Assembly (NCBI RefSeq): GCF_017814275.1
Contig: NZ_JAGIYQ010000001.1
Span: forward strand, 1 to 64,000
Reading direction: 5' to 3'
DNA: 64,000 nucleotides
Source of the DNA: Gottfriedia endophytica
GTDB taxonomy: Bacteria > Bacillota > Bacilli > Bacillales > Bacillaceae_G
Notes under the pieces: generated by a model
The model's input: the letters and a program-made list of their open reading frames with translations, nothing else
Databases searched by the model: none
Told to the model about the DNA's origin: nothing
Shown here: positions 18,820-28,520 of the stretch, piece by piece
Position numbering within the stretch: position 1 is the stretch's first letter
Layout of the letters: each line of letters starts with the position of its first letter
Made by a program: the position numbers and the translations under genes

Positions 18820-18937
18820 ACTACAATCTTTTAAATAAGAGACATCCATGCTAATAAAGTTCACACCATTACGCTGAAAATAAAGAATTCATCCTATAAT
18901 GATTGTCTATTAAGATGTTATTTTCAGGTAGCCTTTT
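18820..18937 (-). repeat. Second repeat family, copy 1
   Basis: On the minus strand this reads GGCTACCTGAAAATAACATC, then a variable loop, then GATGAATTCTTTATTTTCAG, ending TTATTAGCATGGATGTCTCTT. Nearly the same sequence occurs at 41492-41592, also joined to a copy of the 210-bp repeat. CTGAAAATAA and TTATTTTCAG are inverted. It begins right at the era stop and may act as its terminator. Confidence 0.8.
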
Positions 18938-19846
18938 TTAATACTCATCCTCACGGAATCCTAAATCACGTAATTGTGACATGCGATTACGCCAATCCTT
19001 TTGAACTTTTACCCATAATTCAAGAAATACTTTCGTACCAAGTAAATTTTCAATATCAAGTCGTGCTCGTTTCCCAACTTCTTTTAGCAAACTACCTTGT
19101 TTTCCAATAATGATCCCTTTTTGAGAAGGACGTTCTACGATAATCGTAGCATTTACATAAATCGCATTTCCTTCTGGTCGACGTTCAATTTGTTCAATTA
19201 CAACTGCAATTGAATGAGGAACTTCTTCCCTCGTTAAATGTAAAACTTTTTCTCGAACTAACTCCGAAATAATAAAACGCTCTGGGTGATCTGTTACTTG
19301 ATCAGCAGGATAATACTGCGGACCTTCAGGTAAATATTTCTTAACAACATCTAAAAGTCGATCTACATTATTCCCTTGCAGTGCAGAGATCGGAACAATT
19401 TCTGCAAATGGGTACAAGTCTTTGTATTTATCAATAATTTTGAACAATTCATCAGGATGAATTGTATCAATCTTATTTACAACTAAAATAACTGGACTTT
19501 TTGTACCTTGAAGCTTTTCAATAATAAATTCATCACCACGACCAAGACCTTCGTTAGCATTGATCATGAATAATGTTGCATCAACGTCTTTTATAGACTC
19601 TTGTGCCGTTTTAACCATAAAGTCACCTAGCTTGTGCTTAGGCTTATGTATTCCTGGTGTATCAATAAAAACAACTTGTGCATCATTTTCTGTATACACA
19701 CCTTGAATTTTGTTACGTGTTGTTTGTGGCTTATCACTCATTATGGCAATTTTTTGGCCGATCACTCGATTTAAAAATGTACTTTTTCCTACATTTGGCC
19801 TTCCAATAATTGAGACAAAGCCTGATTTAAAACGATCCTTTTTCAT
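18938..19846 (-). CDS. era: GTPase Era
   Basis: A 302-residue essential GTPase that binds 16S rRNA during 30S maturation. G1 GRPNVGKST (15-23), G3 DTPGIH, G4 NKID and G5 SALQG are intact. The C-terminal KH domain has [15 protein letters not shown]. The ATG start lies within the end of cdd (20-bp overlap) and is served by GGAGGAC. Genetic order cdd-era is the Bacillus arrangement. Confidence 0.97.
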   Translation of the reverse strand: MKKDRFKSGFVSIIGRPNVGKSTFLNRVIGQKIAIMSDKPQTTRNKIQGVYTENDAQVVFIDTPGIHKPKHKLGDFMVKTAQESIKDVDATLFMINANEGLGRGDEFIIEKLQGTKSPVILVVNKIDTIHPDELFKIIDKYKDLYPFAEIVPISALQGNNVDRLLDVVKKYLPEGPQYYPADQVTDHPERFIISELVREKVLHLTREEVPHSIAVVIEQIERRPEGNAIYVNATIIVERPSQKGIIIGKQGSLLKEVGKRARLDIENLLGTKVFLELWVKVQKDWRNRMSQLRDLGFREDEY

Positions 19847-20237
19847 TTAAGTCCTCCGGTGTAAATGCTCCTGGCAGCAATTCTTTTACTGTTGTTTCCT
19901 CCATATCACCTTGTAGATTTGATAAATACACTGGAGTGTCTCCATCAAAAAACTCTACCATAACTTGACGGCATGCTCCACAAGGTGGTACAGGGCGCTT
20001 AGTATCTGCTACAATCGCAATTGCAGCAAAATCTTTCTTTCCTTCTGATACTGCTTTAAAAATGGCTGTACGTTCAGCGCAATTAGATAGACCATATGAT
20101 GCATTCTCCACGTTACATCCACGAATAACCTCACCATTATTTGCTAAAATAGCTGCACCTACTTGAAACTTAGAATATGGTACATATGCTTGTGAACGTG
20201 CTTTTTTTGCTTCTTCTATTAAAAGATTTTTATCCAA
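19827..20237 (-). CDS. cdd: Cytidine deaminase
   Basis: A 136-residue tetrameric-type cytidine deaminase for pyrimidine salvage. Zinc ligands Cys53 (SNCAERTA, with catalytic Glu55), Cys86 and Cys89 (PPCGACRQV). The start is TTG, supported by GGAGGTACTG 8 bases upstream. Its 3' end overlaps era, implying translational coupling. Confidence 0.96.
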   Translation of the reverse strand: MDKNLLIEEAKKARSQAYVPYSKFQVGAAILANNGEVIRGCNVENASYGLSNCAERTAIFKAVSEGKKDFAAIAIVADTKRPVPPCGACRQVMVEFFDGDTPVYLSNLQGDMEETTVKELLPGAFTPEDLNEKGSF

Positions 20238-20275
20238 CTGACAGTACCTCCAATGAAAGAATTTTATGTGAATCC

Positions 20276-20659
20276 TTATTTAAGTAGTATAGAGAAGTAT
20301 GGATAAAATAGCAAAACTCCAACTATAACTGACGCTATTGCTGTTACTAAAACACAACCTGCTGCTACATCCTTTGCAACTTTAGCCAAAGGATGGTAAT
20401 TCGGCGAGACGAGATCAACAATGGATTCGATGGCAGTATTCATCATTTCCATCGCCATAACTAATGCAATTGAGATGACAAGAATGATCCACTCAATCCG
20501 TTTTATTTGAAAATAGAAACCTAAGAAGGTAACAAATATAGCAGCTAACATATGGATTCGAAAATTACGTTCTGTTAAGACAGTTTTATAAATTCCGCTA
20601 AATGCATAAAAGAAACTTTTTAAAAGAGTATTCTTCGCAAAATTATCGCCCGAGCCCAT
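20276..20659 (-). CDS. dgkA: Diacylglycerol/undecaprenol kinase family protein
   Basis: A 127-residue integral membrane kinase. Three hydrophobic helices (about 30-52, 56-75, 97-120) and the signature AMEMMNTAIESIVDL containing the catalytic Glu are present. Gram-positive homologues phosphorylate undecaprenol rather than diacylglycerol, feeding wall lipid carrier pools. It overlaps the end of ybeY by 17 bp; the ribosome binding site is weak, consistent with coupling. Confidence 0.92.
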   Translation of the reverse strand: MGSGDNFAKNTLLKSFFYAFSGIYKTVLTERNFRIHMLAAIFVTFLGFYFQIKRIEWIILVISIALVMAMEMMNTAIESIVDLVSPNYHPLAKVAKDVAAGCVLVTAIASVIVGVLLFYPYFSILLK

Positions 20660-21113
20660 ATTGATCCAAAATATCCTTTTGTTTTGTAAACATAATTTTT
20701 TCTTCTTCTTCTGTCATATGATCATAGCCAAGAAGATGTAAGCATCCATGCACTGCTAAAAAACCTAACTCTCTTTTAAAAGAATGGCCATATTCTTCTG
20801 CTTGTGCCTTTGTTGTTGGAATGGAAATAACGATATCCCCCAATGTTCTTGGAAAATCCGCTCCAATTATTTCAATTTCACCTTCACCCATTTCTTCCAT
20901 GGCAAACGAAATTACATCAGTAGCTCTGTCTTTATTTCGATACTCTTTATTAATTTCATGTATTCTTTCATCATCAACAAACGAAACACTCATTTCAACG
21001 TCTCCATCTACACCTTCGAATTCTAGTGTAAATTGTACAAGCTTTTGAAGTTCTTCCATTTGCTCCTCAGTTACTTCATTTGTTTCATCAATAAAATCGA
21101 TTTCTAGATTCAC
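20643..21113 (-). CDS. ybeY: Endoribonuclease YbeY (rRNA maturation)
   Basis: A 156-residue UPF0054 metalloprotein. The zinc motif is HGCLHLLGYDH. I place the start at the GTG at 21113: AAGGTGAT is 5 bases upstream, and the product then begins MNLEIDFIDET, aligning with B. subtilis YbeY (MSLLIDFIDET). The GTG three codons earlier would lie on top of the ribosome binding site. Acts in 16S rRNA 3'-end processing and ribosome quality control. Confidence 0.95.
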   Translation of the reverse strand: MNLEIDFIDETNEVTEEQMEELQKLVQFTLEFEGVDGDVEMSVSFVDDERIHEINKEYRNKDRATDVISFAMEEMGEGEIEIIGADFPRTLGDIVISIPTTKAQAEEYGHSFKRELGFLAVHGCLHLLGYDHMTEEEEKIMFTKQKDILDQYGLGR

Positions 21114-21123
21114 GTTAATCACC

Positions 21124-23229
21124 TTACTTTTCTTGGTTTGGATATTGTATTCTTGAATGAAATGTTCCCTTTAATGTTTCACATAAAGATTGTTCAATTA
21201 AACTTAATTCTTTAAAGGTTAAGTCACATAATGCAAATTGTCCATCCTGTAATCGATCATTAATAATAGCTGAGACTAGTTCTTCAATTTTTTCCATATC
21301 TGGTTGTTTTAAAGACCTTACAGCTGCCTCAACACTATCAGCAACCCCTACAATCGCAGTTTCCTTCGAATGAGCTTTTGGCCCAGAATATCGAAACTCT
21401 TTTTCTGATACAGTCGGATTTTTTTCTTTTTCTTTATAATAAAAATACTTTAATAATGTAGTCCCATGATGTTCTGCAGCAATATCAATGATATCATTTG
21501 GCATTTTATATTTTTGAAGAATCTTAACCCCTTCGCTAACATGTGCAAATATAATATCTCTGCTTTTTTCAGGCGTTATAAAGTCATGCGGGTTTCTACC
21601 ATTCATTTGATTCTCAATAAAATATCCTGGATTTACTGTTTTTCCAATATCATGATAATATGATCCAACCCTTGCAATTAAGCCATTGGCACCCACCGCT
21701 TCACAAGCTGCTTCAGCTAAATTGGCAACCATTATACTATGATGATATGTACCTGGAGTTTCTAATAATATTTTTCTTAATAATGGGTGATTAGGACTTC
21801 CTAGTTCCATTAGTTTAAATGGTGAGACCATTCCAAATGAATCTTCAATAAATGGTAAAACTCCCATCGTGATGATACTTGAAAGGATACCAGACCCTAA
21901 ACCCATTAGTAAATTTATACCGATTTCTACCGATGAATATTGACCATTACGAAGAAGTAATAAGATTAAGATTGTCGCAACATTCACTAAGGAAATTAAC
22001 ATCCCAGAATGCATAACCATTGAACGTTTATCTCGTTCCTTATTCGAGAATAATACAGCGACCGCACTCATCAGTATATAAACACCTACATCGTAATTTA
22101 GTGTTCCATTTACACCTTGATTAAACATGATACTGCCACATATTGAAAAAATAAGTGATGACACAATAATGTATCGATTACCAAATAAAAATTTTATCAA
22201 AAGTGTACCAATCGCCACCGGTGTAATATATTCTAGTCCAGTAAATTGAACACTTTGAAATAAACTTATCCCTTTGATTATAAGCAAAGTAAAAATAAGA
22301 ATAGAAAAATAAGCAACACTATAGAGTAATTCTTTTTTTTCTAACATATGTAATTGCTTATAAATAAAGTAAGCAAACAAACCGATTAGTAATAGTAATC
22401 CTATGTATGGTTGATAAGTTTGGTTTTTATTTAACAATCCAACTAATTGTAATTGATCATACTTTTCTTTCGTAATGGTTTCTCCTTCTTTTACCAGTAC
22501 TTGCCCTTGGAGAATATAAACAGGATTCACTTGTTCACTTTCTATTCTTTTACGTTCTTTTGTTGCTTCCGCATCATAAAAATAATTTGGCACAATCGCA
22601 AATTGCCCAATTGTAATCATCGCTTTCTTCAAAGTAGAATTTAAACTAACGTATGATAATTCATTTGAAAGTTCTTTTTTTGCTTGTTTAACTTGATCCG
22701 TCCGAATTTGGTCTGACATCACACGATTAATCGAAGTTGTTAATGATGCTCTGGCAATATTTAATTCCTGCGGAGAAGCTTTCAATAATGCAGCAAATAC
22801 ATTATCATCAAAATTATCTATTATATCATTAGGAAGTTTACCTTTTACATTTTTTACTTCCTCATCTATTAAGGCTTGTCCCTTATTTTTACTCTTTGTT
22901 CCTGTATTTTGTTGTACTTCTACAACTACATCAAATATTGAATTTACAATGTCAATTCGATTTTGATTATAATCCTCTCGATAGACATATTGATCTTTTA
23001 CTCGATCAGATGCTTCTTGTCTCTTTTTCGCTGTTGCAGCTTTATCTTCTATTGTAATAGGTGAGTAGATCGTTTTGTTTGAGATGGATAATAGTTCTAA
23101 ATCATATTGTACTGGTTTCACATTATTGAGTAACAGGAAGTAGGTTAACACACTGAACAAAATGATTAAAAAAGAAATGATAACTGATTGTTTCTTATTA
23201 TCTTGAAGTAAATTCTTAAGACGATCCAT
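21124..23229 (-). CDS. pgpH: Cyclic-di-AMP phosphodiesterase PgpH (7TM-HD)
   Basis: A 701-residue membrane protein: one N-terminal helix (about 18-34), an extracellular 7TMR-HDED domain (to about 270), seven hydrophobic helices (about 275-470), and a cytoplasmic HD domain with the HD-type ligands in TPGTYHHSIMVANLAE and YYHDIGKTVNP. Relatives hydrolyse c-di-AMP to pApA. It sits between phoH and ybeY as in B. subtilis yqfF, with a strong GAGGGGGAAG site. Confidence 0.94.
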   Translation of the reverse strand: MDRLKNLLQDNKKQSVIISFLIILFSVLTYFLLLNNVKPVQYDLELLSISNKTIYSPITIEDKAATAKKRQEASDRVKDQYVYREDYNQNRIDIVNSIFDVVVEVQQNTGTKSKNKGQALIDEEVKNVKGKLPNDIIDNFDDNVFAALLKASPQELNIARASLTTSINRVMSDQIRTDQVKQAKKELSNELSYVSLNSTLKKAMITIGQFAIVPNYFYDAEATKERKRIESEQVNPVYILQGQVLVKEGETITKEKYDQLQLVGLLNKNQTYQPYIGLLLLIGLFAYFIYKQLHMLEKKELLYSVAYFSILIFTLLIIKGISLFQSVQFTGLEYITPVAIGTLLIKFLFGNRYIIVSSLIFSICGSIMFNQGVNGTLNYDVGVYILMSAVAVLFSNKERDKRSMVMHSGMLISLVNVATILILLLLRNGQYSSVEIGINLLMGLGSGILSSIITMGVLPFIEDSFGMVSPFKLMELGSPNHPLLRKILLETPGTYHHSIMVANLAEAACEAVGANGLIARVGSYYHDIGKTVNPGYFIENQMNGRNPHDFITPEKSRDIIFAHVSEGVKILQKYKMPNDIIDIAAEHHGTTLLKYFYYKEKEKNPTVSEKEFRYSGPKAHSKETAIVGVADSVEAAVRSLKQPDMEKIEELVSAIINDRLQDGQFALCDLTFKELSLIEQSLCETLKGTFHSRIQYPNQEK

Positions 23230-23315
23230 TTCTTCCCCCTCTTACACTAAAAATAACAACAATGTAAAAAAGTTTATTATTAGTAGTACTTTCCGTAGTT
23301 TTTGTAATTAAACAC

Positions 23316-23351
23316 GAAATGACCCTACAAAACAGATTAGGGCCATTTTAA
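23316..23351 (-). terminator. Hairpin after phoH
   Basis: On the minus strand AAATGGCCCTA and TAGGGTCATTT form a stem directly after the phoH stop. The U tract is short, so some readthrough into pgpH is likely. Confidence 0.55.
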
Positions 23352-23352
23352 A

Positions 23353-24315
23353 TCACTCGTTTATATGATCGTATGCTCGAATAATTTTTTGTACAAGTGG
23401 GTGACGTACGACATCTGTTTGTTCTAGAATTGTCATGGCGATTCCATCTACGTTTTGCAATGTATGCTGAGCTGTAATTAAACCTGATTTTATACCTTTT
23501 GGTAAATCGATTTGTGATGGATCTCCAGTAATAACCATTTTCGAACCGAACCCTAAACGAGTTAAAAACATTTTCATTTGAGCCGAAGTTGTATTTTGTG
23601 CTTCATCTAAAATAACAAATGCATCTTCTAGCGTTCTTCCTCTCATATAGGCAAGAGGCGCTATTTCAATTGTCCCTCTTTCAATCAATCTGACAGTATG
23701 TTCTTGCCCTAAAACATCATGTAAGGCGTCATATAATGGACGTAAATACGGGTCAACCTTTTCTTTTAAATCGCCTGGCAAAAACCCTAAGCTTTCACCA
23801 GCTTCTACCGCAGGGCGTGTTAAAATAATTCTTTTGACTGTACCATTTTTCAATGCCTGTACTGCCATGACCACTGCTAAATAGGTTTTACCAGTACCTG
23901 CGGGACCTATCCCAAACACAAGGTCATTCGTTTGAATTGCTCGTAAATAACGACGTTGACCGAATGTTTTAACACGAATAATCTTACCTTTGGAGTTTTT
24001 GATAATCTCTTCTTCATATAGCTTACTAAAAGAAGCGAGACGCCCTTCCTTCCCCATTTGAATTGCGTATGTAACATCTCTTGACGTAATAGATACTCCG
24101 TTTCGAATAACGATTAACAGAGCTTGTATAATTTTTTCAACTAATTGAACTGCTTCTTGATCACCTGAGACTTGTAAAGATTCTCCTCTTGAAACGATTT
24201 TAACCTTTAGCATTTGCTCAATAATATTTATATGCGTATCATTCGTACCAAATAAGGCAATTGCTTCATTTGGATCATCTAATTGTTGATTAATCGTTGT
24301 AAGTTGTTCTGGCAT
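23353..24315 (-). CDS. phoH: PhoH-family ATPase
   Basis: A 320-residue PhoH-like P-loop NTPase. An N-terminal KH-like region (residues 20-65) precedes Walker A GIGPAGTGKTYLAV and Walker B FVILDEAQNTT. Linkage to ybeY suggests a role in RNA metabolism; the precise activity is unknown. Follows yqfD by 3 bp, so co-transcribed with the sporulation genes upstream and the ribosome genes downstream. Confidence 0.94.
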   Translation of the reverse strand: MPEQLTTINQQLDDPNEAIALFGTNDTHINIIEQMLKVKIVSRGESLQVSGDQEAVQLVEKIIQALLIVIRNGVSITSRDVTYAIQMGKEGRLASFSKLYEEEIIKNSKGKIIRVKTFGQRRYLRAIQTNDLVFGIGPAGTGKTYLAVVMAVQALKNGTVKRIILTRPAVEAGESLGFLPGDLKEKVDPYLRPLYDALHDVLGQEHTVRLIERGTIEIAPLAYMRGRTLEDAFVILDEAQNTTSAQMKMFLTRLGFGSKMVITGDPSQIDLPKGIKSGLITAQHTLQNVDGIAMTILEQTDVVRHPLVQKIIRAYDHINE

Positions 24316-24318
24316 TAC

Positions 24319-25506
24319 TCAGTCCCCTTGAACAATAGTTTGTGGTTTTGATATTACTTCATTTATTTTATAAAATATTCTTATATTAACTTTACCATTG
24401 TCAATTGACTCGTGCAAAACTTTTTCACTTAAAATTTTCGCATCTTTATCTAAATCTTTCATGACATCTTTCCTACCAATTTTTAATGCAACCTCTTTTG
24501 CGTCTTCTTTTGTATAAGTTCTTGTTACTTCTTTGCTTTCAAATTGCGTATTTTTTGCTAGATATATTGGTAATTTCCATTTTAAAAATTTTATTTGATA
24601 CTCTTGCTTTTCATCTTTATACCGTTTAAAAGTATTTTTATCAAATCCCCAGTATTTTATTTTCATTTTACCGATTCGTATAAAATAATTTCGTTTTGAT
24701 TTACCAGATAATAATTGAAAATTCGTATGAATTGGTACAGTAACGTACTCTTCTCTCCATACTTCTCCCATTATTTCACCAACAGCAGGAACCGGTATCG
24801 GATTTTCTTCCGTACCAAGTAAGCCTGATACTAAAATTTGTCCTTTATGAACAAAATCATTGATCGTTACTAAAGGCTTTCCTTTTTCGACATACATCCC
24901 TGTTACAATCGCTTTTTCCTTCGCAACAATGTGTTGAGGTTTTAAAATCGGATCAGGTTTTGGTAATTTCTTTTCTACAACTTGAAAATGGAAGGTCGTC
25001 CCATATAATTTTACGCCAACCCAAGTAATAGAAGGAATTTTATCTTGCAATTTTTTTTGTATCTCTTGTAGTTTTGGGATGGAATACTGAGTAACCCCTC
25101 TTTTAATCCCCATACTATTTAATTCTTTCATTACCTTATACTCAACACTCGGCGAAGCACCGACTATTTCAATTTTCCAAACCATATTTGACAATATAAA
25201 TAAGAGACTAACAAAGGTAAGAATCCCCGTTACAAATCCAATATGTTTAATGGCTCTTTTTAATTGAAAAGGGAATCCTTTTCTACTAAGAAACTCTACC
25301 TTATATATTTTTTTCCTTGGTATTTTTCTCAATCTTTTTAAATCTGTTAATTCGATTTTAAACAGAATACATTGTTCTCCAACCTTTTTAATATCTTTTA
25401 AAGGTATACCTTTCCTCATGCAATCATTTAAATATCTTTCAGGTCCAATCCCTGTAACTTTTACTTGTACAATACCGGTTATCTTGGATGTCCAATTATT
25501 TCTCAT
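24319..25506 (-). CDS. yqfD: Sporulation protein YqfD
   Basis: A 395-residue protein with one transmembrane helix (about residues 73-93) separating a small N-terminal domain from a large extracytoplasmic part. The start is set to the ATG at 25506, behind GGGGGAG; the upstream in-frame ATG has no ribosome binding site. Family members are made in the mother cell under sigma-E. The preceding gene is yqfC, the usual partner. Biochemical role unknown. Confidence 0.92.
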   Translation of the reverse strand: MRNNWTSKITGIVQVKVTGIGPERYLNDCMRKGIPLKDIKKVGEQCILFKIELTDLKRLRKIPRKKIYKVEFLSRKGFPFQLKRAIKHIGFVTGILTFVSLLFILSNMVWKIEIVGASPSVEYKVMKELNSMGIKRGVTQYSIPKLQEIQKKLQDKIPSITWVGVKLYGTTFHFQVVEKKLPKPDPILKPQHIVAKEKAIVTGMYVEKGKPLVTINDFVHKGQILVSGLLGTEENPIPVPAVGEIMGEVWREEYVTVPIHTNFQLLSGKSKRNYFIRIGKMKIKYWGFDKNTFKRYKDEKQEYQIKFLKWKLPIYLAKNTQFESKEVTRTYTKEDAKEVALKIGRKDVMKDLDKDAKILSEKVLHESIDNGKVNIRIFYKINEVISKPQTIVQGD

Positions 25507-25555
25507 TTTACTCCCCCATGTCTCATAAATGTCCATGGTGTCATCACTCGGGTGT

Positions 25556-25837
25556 CTATTCATTTACAAAGTAAACGTGTTCAATAACTCCTTCTAACAA
25601 AATCTCTTCAGGAAGCATTGTTTTTAAGACAAAATCCTTCCCCTTTATTAATAATTGACCGTTTTTCAATAGCAACCGAAGTTCCTTGTCAGAATAGACA
25701 AGTAATCCTCTATGGTTCTCTATGTAAATATGTAACTGACCGATCATTGTAATTCTTGGTAATTCTAGAAGTACATCCGGTGGTAAGTCCATCTTATTAG
25801 ACACCCAATTTTTTATGTTTTGGCCCAATTTTTTCAA
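25556..25837 (-). CDS. yqfC: Sporulation protein YqfC
   Basis: A 93-residue YabP/YqfC-family protein beginning MKKLGQNIKNWVSNKMDLP and ending EGVIEHVYFVNE. A TTG start follows GGGGTGAG by 7 bases. YabP/YqfC proteins are needed for spore envelope assembly in B. subtilis. It heads the yqfC-yqfD-phoH run; a sigma-E-like -10 lies upstream. Confidence 0.92.
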   Translation of the reverse strand: MKKLGQNIKNWVSNKMDLPPDVLLELPRITMIGQLHIYIENHRGLLVYSDKELRLLLKNGQLLIKGKDFVLKTMLPEEILLEGVIEHVYFVNE

Positions 25838-25861
25838 GATCGACTCACCCCTTTCATCTCA

Positions 25862-25890
25862 TATGTATGATTGAAAATGGAAAGGTATGA
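25862..25890 (-). promoter_or_regulatory. Possible sigma-E promoter of yqfCD
   Basis: On the minus strand CATACATA (25862-25869) resembles the sigma-E -10 CATACAnT, with TCATA (25886-25890) 16 bp upstream as a weak -35. The start codon of yqfC is 25 bp downstream. Consensus match only. Confidence 0.4.
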
Positions 25891-26002
25891 TAAGGAATTC
25901 AGAGGAAAGGAGCAAAAGGAAAGGAGATATGGAAAAGGTGAAAGAATCTTTAGGAAAATTAGGATCCGGGGTATTGTTGGAGAAAAAGAAAGGACTTCAA
26001 TA

Positions 26003-26045
26003 TAAAAAAAAAAAAAAAATAAACGCCTAAAATTAGGCGTTTATT
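26003..26045 (-). terminator. Terminator of rpsU-yqeY
   Basis: AAACGCCTAA / TTAGGCGTTT stem (26021-26042), followed on the minus strand by an uninterrupted run of about 16 Ts. It closes yqeY and isolates the yqfC promoter. Confidence 0.9.
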
Positions 26046-26490
26046 TTAGTAGACTAGCTACAGCATTTTTCACGGAAGAGCCATCAGCTTGTCCTTTTAC
26101 TTTAGGCATTACTGCGCTCATTACTTTACCCATGTCAGCTTTCGTTGTAGCGCCAACTTCAGAAATTGTCACTTTGACAATTTCAAGTAGTTCGTCTTCA
26201 GATAATTGTTGAGGCAAGTATTCTTCTAATATAAGTAATTCTTGCTTTATTTTATCCACAAGGTCTTGACGACCAGCTTTTTCGAATTCCAGGAGGGAGT
26301 CTTTACGTTGTTTAACTTCACGAGTTAAAATTGTTAACTCTTGATCAGCTGACAAGGTAACATTATTACCCAAGTTAATCACTTCATTTTGCAATGAAGC
26401 TTTTACCATTCGAATAACAGTTAACTTATCTTTATTTTTTTCCTTCATCGCTTGTTTCATATCCTGATTCAAACGTTCGAGAAGACTCAT
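26041..26490 (-). CDS. yqeY: GatB/YqeY-domain protein
   Basis: A 149-residue helical protein of the YqeY family, related to the tail of the GatB amidotransferase subunit, which binds tRNA. Typical motifs are [20 protein letters not shown] and [19 protein letters not shown]. It follows rpsU by 14 bp. In B. subtilis the next genes are yqeZ, floA and yqfB; none is present here. Confidence 0.94.
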   Translation of the reverse strand: MSLLERLNQDMKQAMKEKNKDKLTVIRMVKASLQNEVINLGNNVTLSADQELTILTREVKQRKDSLLEFEKAGRQDLVDKIKQELLILEEYLPQQLSEDELLEIVKVTISEVGATTKADMGKVMSAVMPKVKGQADGSSVKNAVASLLK

Positions 26491-26504
26491 AGTAACACCC
26501 TCTC

Positions 26505-26678
26505 TTAGAATTTACGTTTTCTAGCTGCCTCTGATTTTTTCTTACGTTTTACACTTGGCTTTTCATAAAATTCGCGTTTTCTTGCTTCTTGAAGCGTACC
26601 AGTTTTAGAAACTGAACGTTTAAAACGACGAAGAGCATCTTCTAAAGATTCGTTTTTACGAACGACTGTTTTAGACAT
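26505..26678 (-). CDS. rpsU: 30S ribosomal protein S21
   Basis: A 57-residue, strongly basic protein starting [20 protein letters not shown] and ending [14 protein letters not shown]. Too short for the usual ORF size cut-off but unmistakable. GGAGGGAGG precedes the ATG at 26678. It leads the operon with yqeY. Confidence 0.97.
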
Positions 26679-26934
26679 CTTACTTTCCCTCCCTCCAAGC
26701 TACCACTTGCAATCAATAAAGCATGTAAAAAGAAATCACTTTTCAACATGTCTTTTACGATTATAATACATAAGCTAATAATTGGCAACAAGTAATTGTC
26801 AAGGTAAGACCTTAACAGAGTGGTTTTTTGAGAGAGCAAAAATAGGTGGAAAGTATTTTTATCACTAACCACCTACTTAGTTTATTCTTTTAAGAATAGA
26901 TTATTCATCTTAAACATAGCGTATTTCCCTATTA

Positions 26935-27606
26935 TTAATAGCCTTCCTTTGCAACATTTCCTTGAACAATTGTCATTCCGTTACTTGTTCCGATACGAGT
27001 TGCTCCAGCTTCTACCATTTTTTCCAAACCTGCCAAATCACGTACTCCCCCTGAAGCCTTCACTCCAATGCCAGGACCAACTGTTTTACGCATTAATGCA
27101 ACATCTTCAACAGTTGCACCACCAGTTGAAAAACCAGTTGACGTTTTAACAAAATCCGCTCCAGCTTTTACAGATAACTGACAAGCAACAACTTTTTCGT
27201 CATTTGTTAATAAACTTGTTTCAATAATAACTTTTACAAGAGCTTTATCTTTCGCTGCTTGTACAACTGCTGCAATATCTTGCTCAACTGTTTCAAAATC
27301 TTGATCCTTTAAAGCACCAATATTGATGACCATGTCAATTTCCCCAGCACCATTTTCAATTGCATTTGTTGTTTCAAATGCTTTAACTTCTTTCGTATTA
27401 GCTCCTAATGGGAAACCAATTACAGTACAAACCTTTACTTCTGTACCTTTTAATAAACTTGCACATAATTTAACCCAAGTAGGATTTACACAAACAGAGG
27501 CAAATTTAAATTCCTTTGCTTCAGCACAAAGTTTCTCAATTTGTTCTTTTGTAGTTTCCGGTTTTAAAACTGTATGATCAATCAGCTTTGCGTAATTTTT
27601 CGTCAT
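26935..27606 (-). CDS. deoC: Deoxyribose-phosphate aldolase
   Basis: A 223-residue class I aldolase that splits 2-deoxyribose 5-phosphate into glyceraldehyde 3-phosphate and acetaldehyde. Asp91 ([10 protein letters not shown]), Lys125 (LVKVIIE) and the Schiff-base Lys154 ([10 protein letters not shown]) are present. AAGGGG precedes the ATG. It is a single gene here, not in a deoC-nupC-pdp operon, located upstream of rpsU. Confidence 0.95.
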   Translation of the reverse strand: MTKNYAKLIDHTVLKPETTKEQIEKLCAEAKEFKFASVCVNPTWVKLCASLLKGTEVKVCTVIGFPLGANTKEVKAFETTNAIENGAGEIDMVINIGALKDQDFETVEQDIAAVVQAAKDKALVKVIIETSLLTNDEKVVACQLSVKAGADFVKTSTGFSTGGATVEDVALMRKTVGPGIGVKASGGVRDLAGLEKMVEAGATRIGTSNGMTIVQGNVAKEGY

Positions 27607-27758
27607 ATTTAATACCCCTTTTCATAAATAAGTTTTCCTAACTAGAGACAATTCTTTATCTCGTGCAATCTCTTCAATTGATATAGTACCGTTATGTATT
27701 GTTTGATGTTTTGTGGAAGATTATTACAACATTTTTTATTTAAGAAATTAATGGTAGA

Positions 27759-28184
27759 TCAATTTTCAAATGCAAATAGCAATTCAGTCTCACATACTAC
27801 TTCTCCTTCAACTGTAGCTATCCCTTTCCCTTTTCCAATTGAGCCTTTTAAACGTGTGATTTCAACTTCTAGTCGAAGTTGGTCTCCTGGGGCTACTTGG
27901 CGTCTAAATCGACAGTTATCAATACCTACTAAAAATCCTAAGCGACCTTGATTTTCTGTTTTTGATAACATGACCATACCAGCTACTTGGGCTAACGCTT
28001 CAATAATCAACACACCTGGCATAACTGGAAAATCGGGAAAATGACCGTTAAAAAACTCTTCATTTGCTGTAACGTTTTTTATCCCAACTGCACTTTTTCC
28101 TTCTACCATTTCAACAATCCGGTCCACTAAAAGAAAAGGATATCGATGTTTAATCACATTTTTTATTTGTTGTATATCCAACAT
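27759..28184 (-). CDS. fabZ: 3-hydroxyacyl-ACP dehydratase FabZ
   Basis: A 141-residue hot-dog fold dehydratase of fatty acid synthesis. Catalytic His48 and Glu62 lie in [19 protein letters not shown]. The start at 28184 gives [17 protein letters not shown] behind GGGGTGTG; the GTG two codons earlier overlaps the ribosome binding site. Single gene, between deoC and a core-less repeat. Confidence 0.95.
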   Translation of the reverse strand: MLDIQQIKNVIKHRYPFLLVDRIVEMVEGKSAVGIKNVTANEEFFNGHFPDFPVMPGVLIIEALAQVAGMVMLSKTENQGRLGFLVGIDNCRFRRQVAPGDQLRLEVEITRLKGSIGKGKGIATVEGEVVCETELLFAFEN

Positions 28185-28280
28185 TTTCACACCCCACTTC
28201 TCTATTTTTTTAATGTTCTTACAAGTATTTTAACACTAGTTGTTATGAGTTGGTACTAAAAAAGTAATCTAATTTTTCAT

Positions 28281-28411
28281 AAGGCTGTATATGTAAAACT
28301 TTGTTGTTATTTAAGTATGCGGTAAGTTGAATTCCGCTCCAATCAACTTCTTAATCAACAGTTTCATATAAAAATGTATTGTAAAAATCAACAATCTTTT
28401 AGAAAAGAGTA
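28281..28411 (-). repeat. Core-less derivative of the dispersed repeat (G)
   Basis: Keeps the outer end AAGGCTGTATATGTAAAACT, TTGTTGTTATTTAAGTATGC and AAGTTGA, then TCCGCTCCAATCAACTTC and finally CAACAATCTTTTAGAAAAGAG. The GC-rich core is missing, as in the copy at 15766, including the same TTCCGCTCCAATCAACTT junction. Confidence 0.75.
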
Positions 28412-28520
28412 TTTTATTAGTAAGATAAAATTCTTTAAAATTTACTACACTACACTTCAGTTGATATAATGAAGAATATTCCAAAATACGTAATGTATTT
28501 GTTGATGGAGAGGGATTTTA

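Noticed and set aside
26642-26872. 76-codon frame over rpsU
   Set aside because: It is a shadow of rpsU and its leader; S21 is clearly encoded in another frame.
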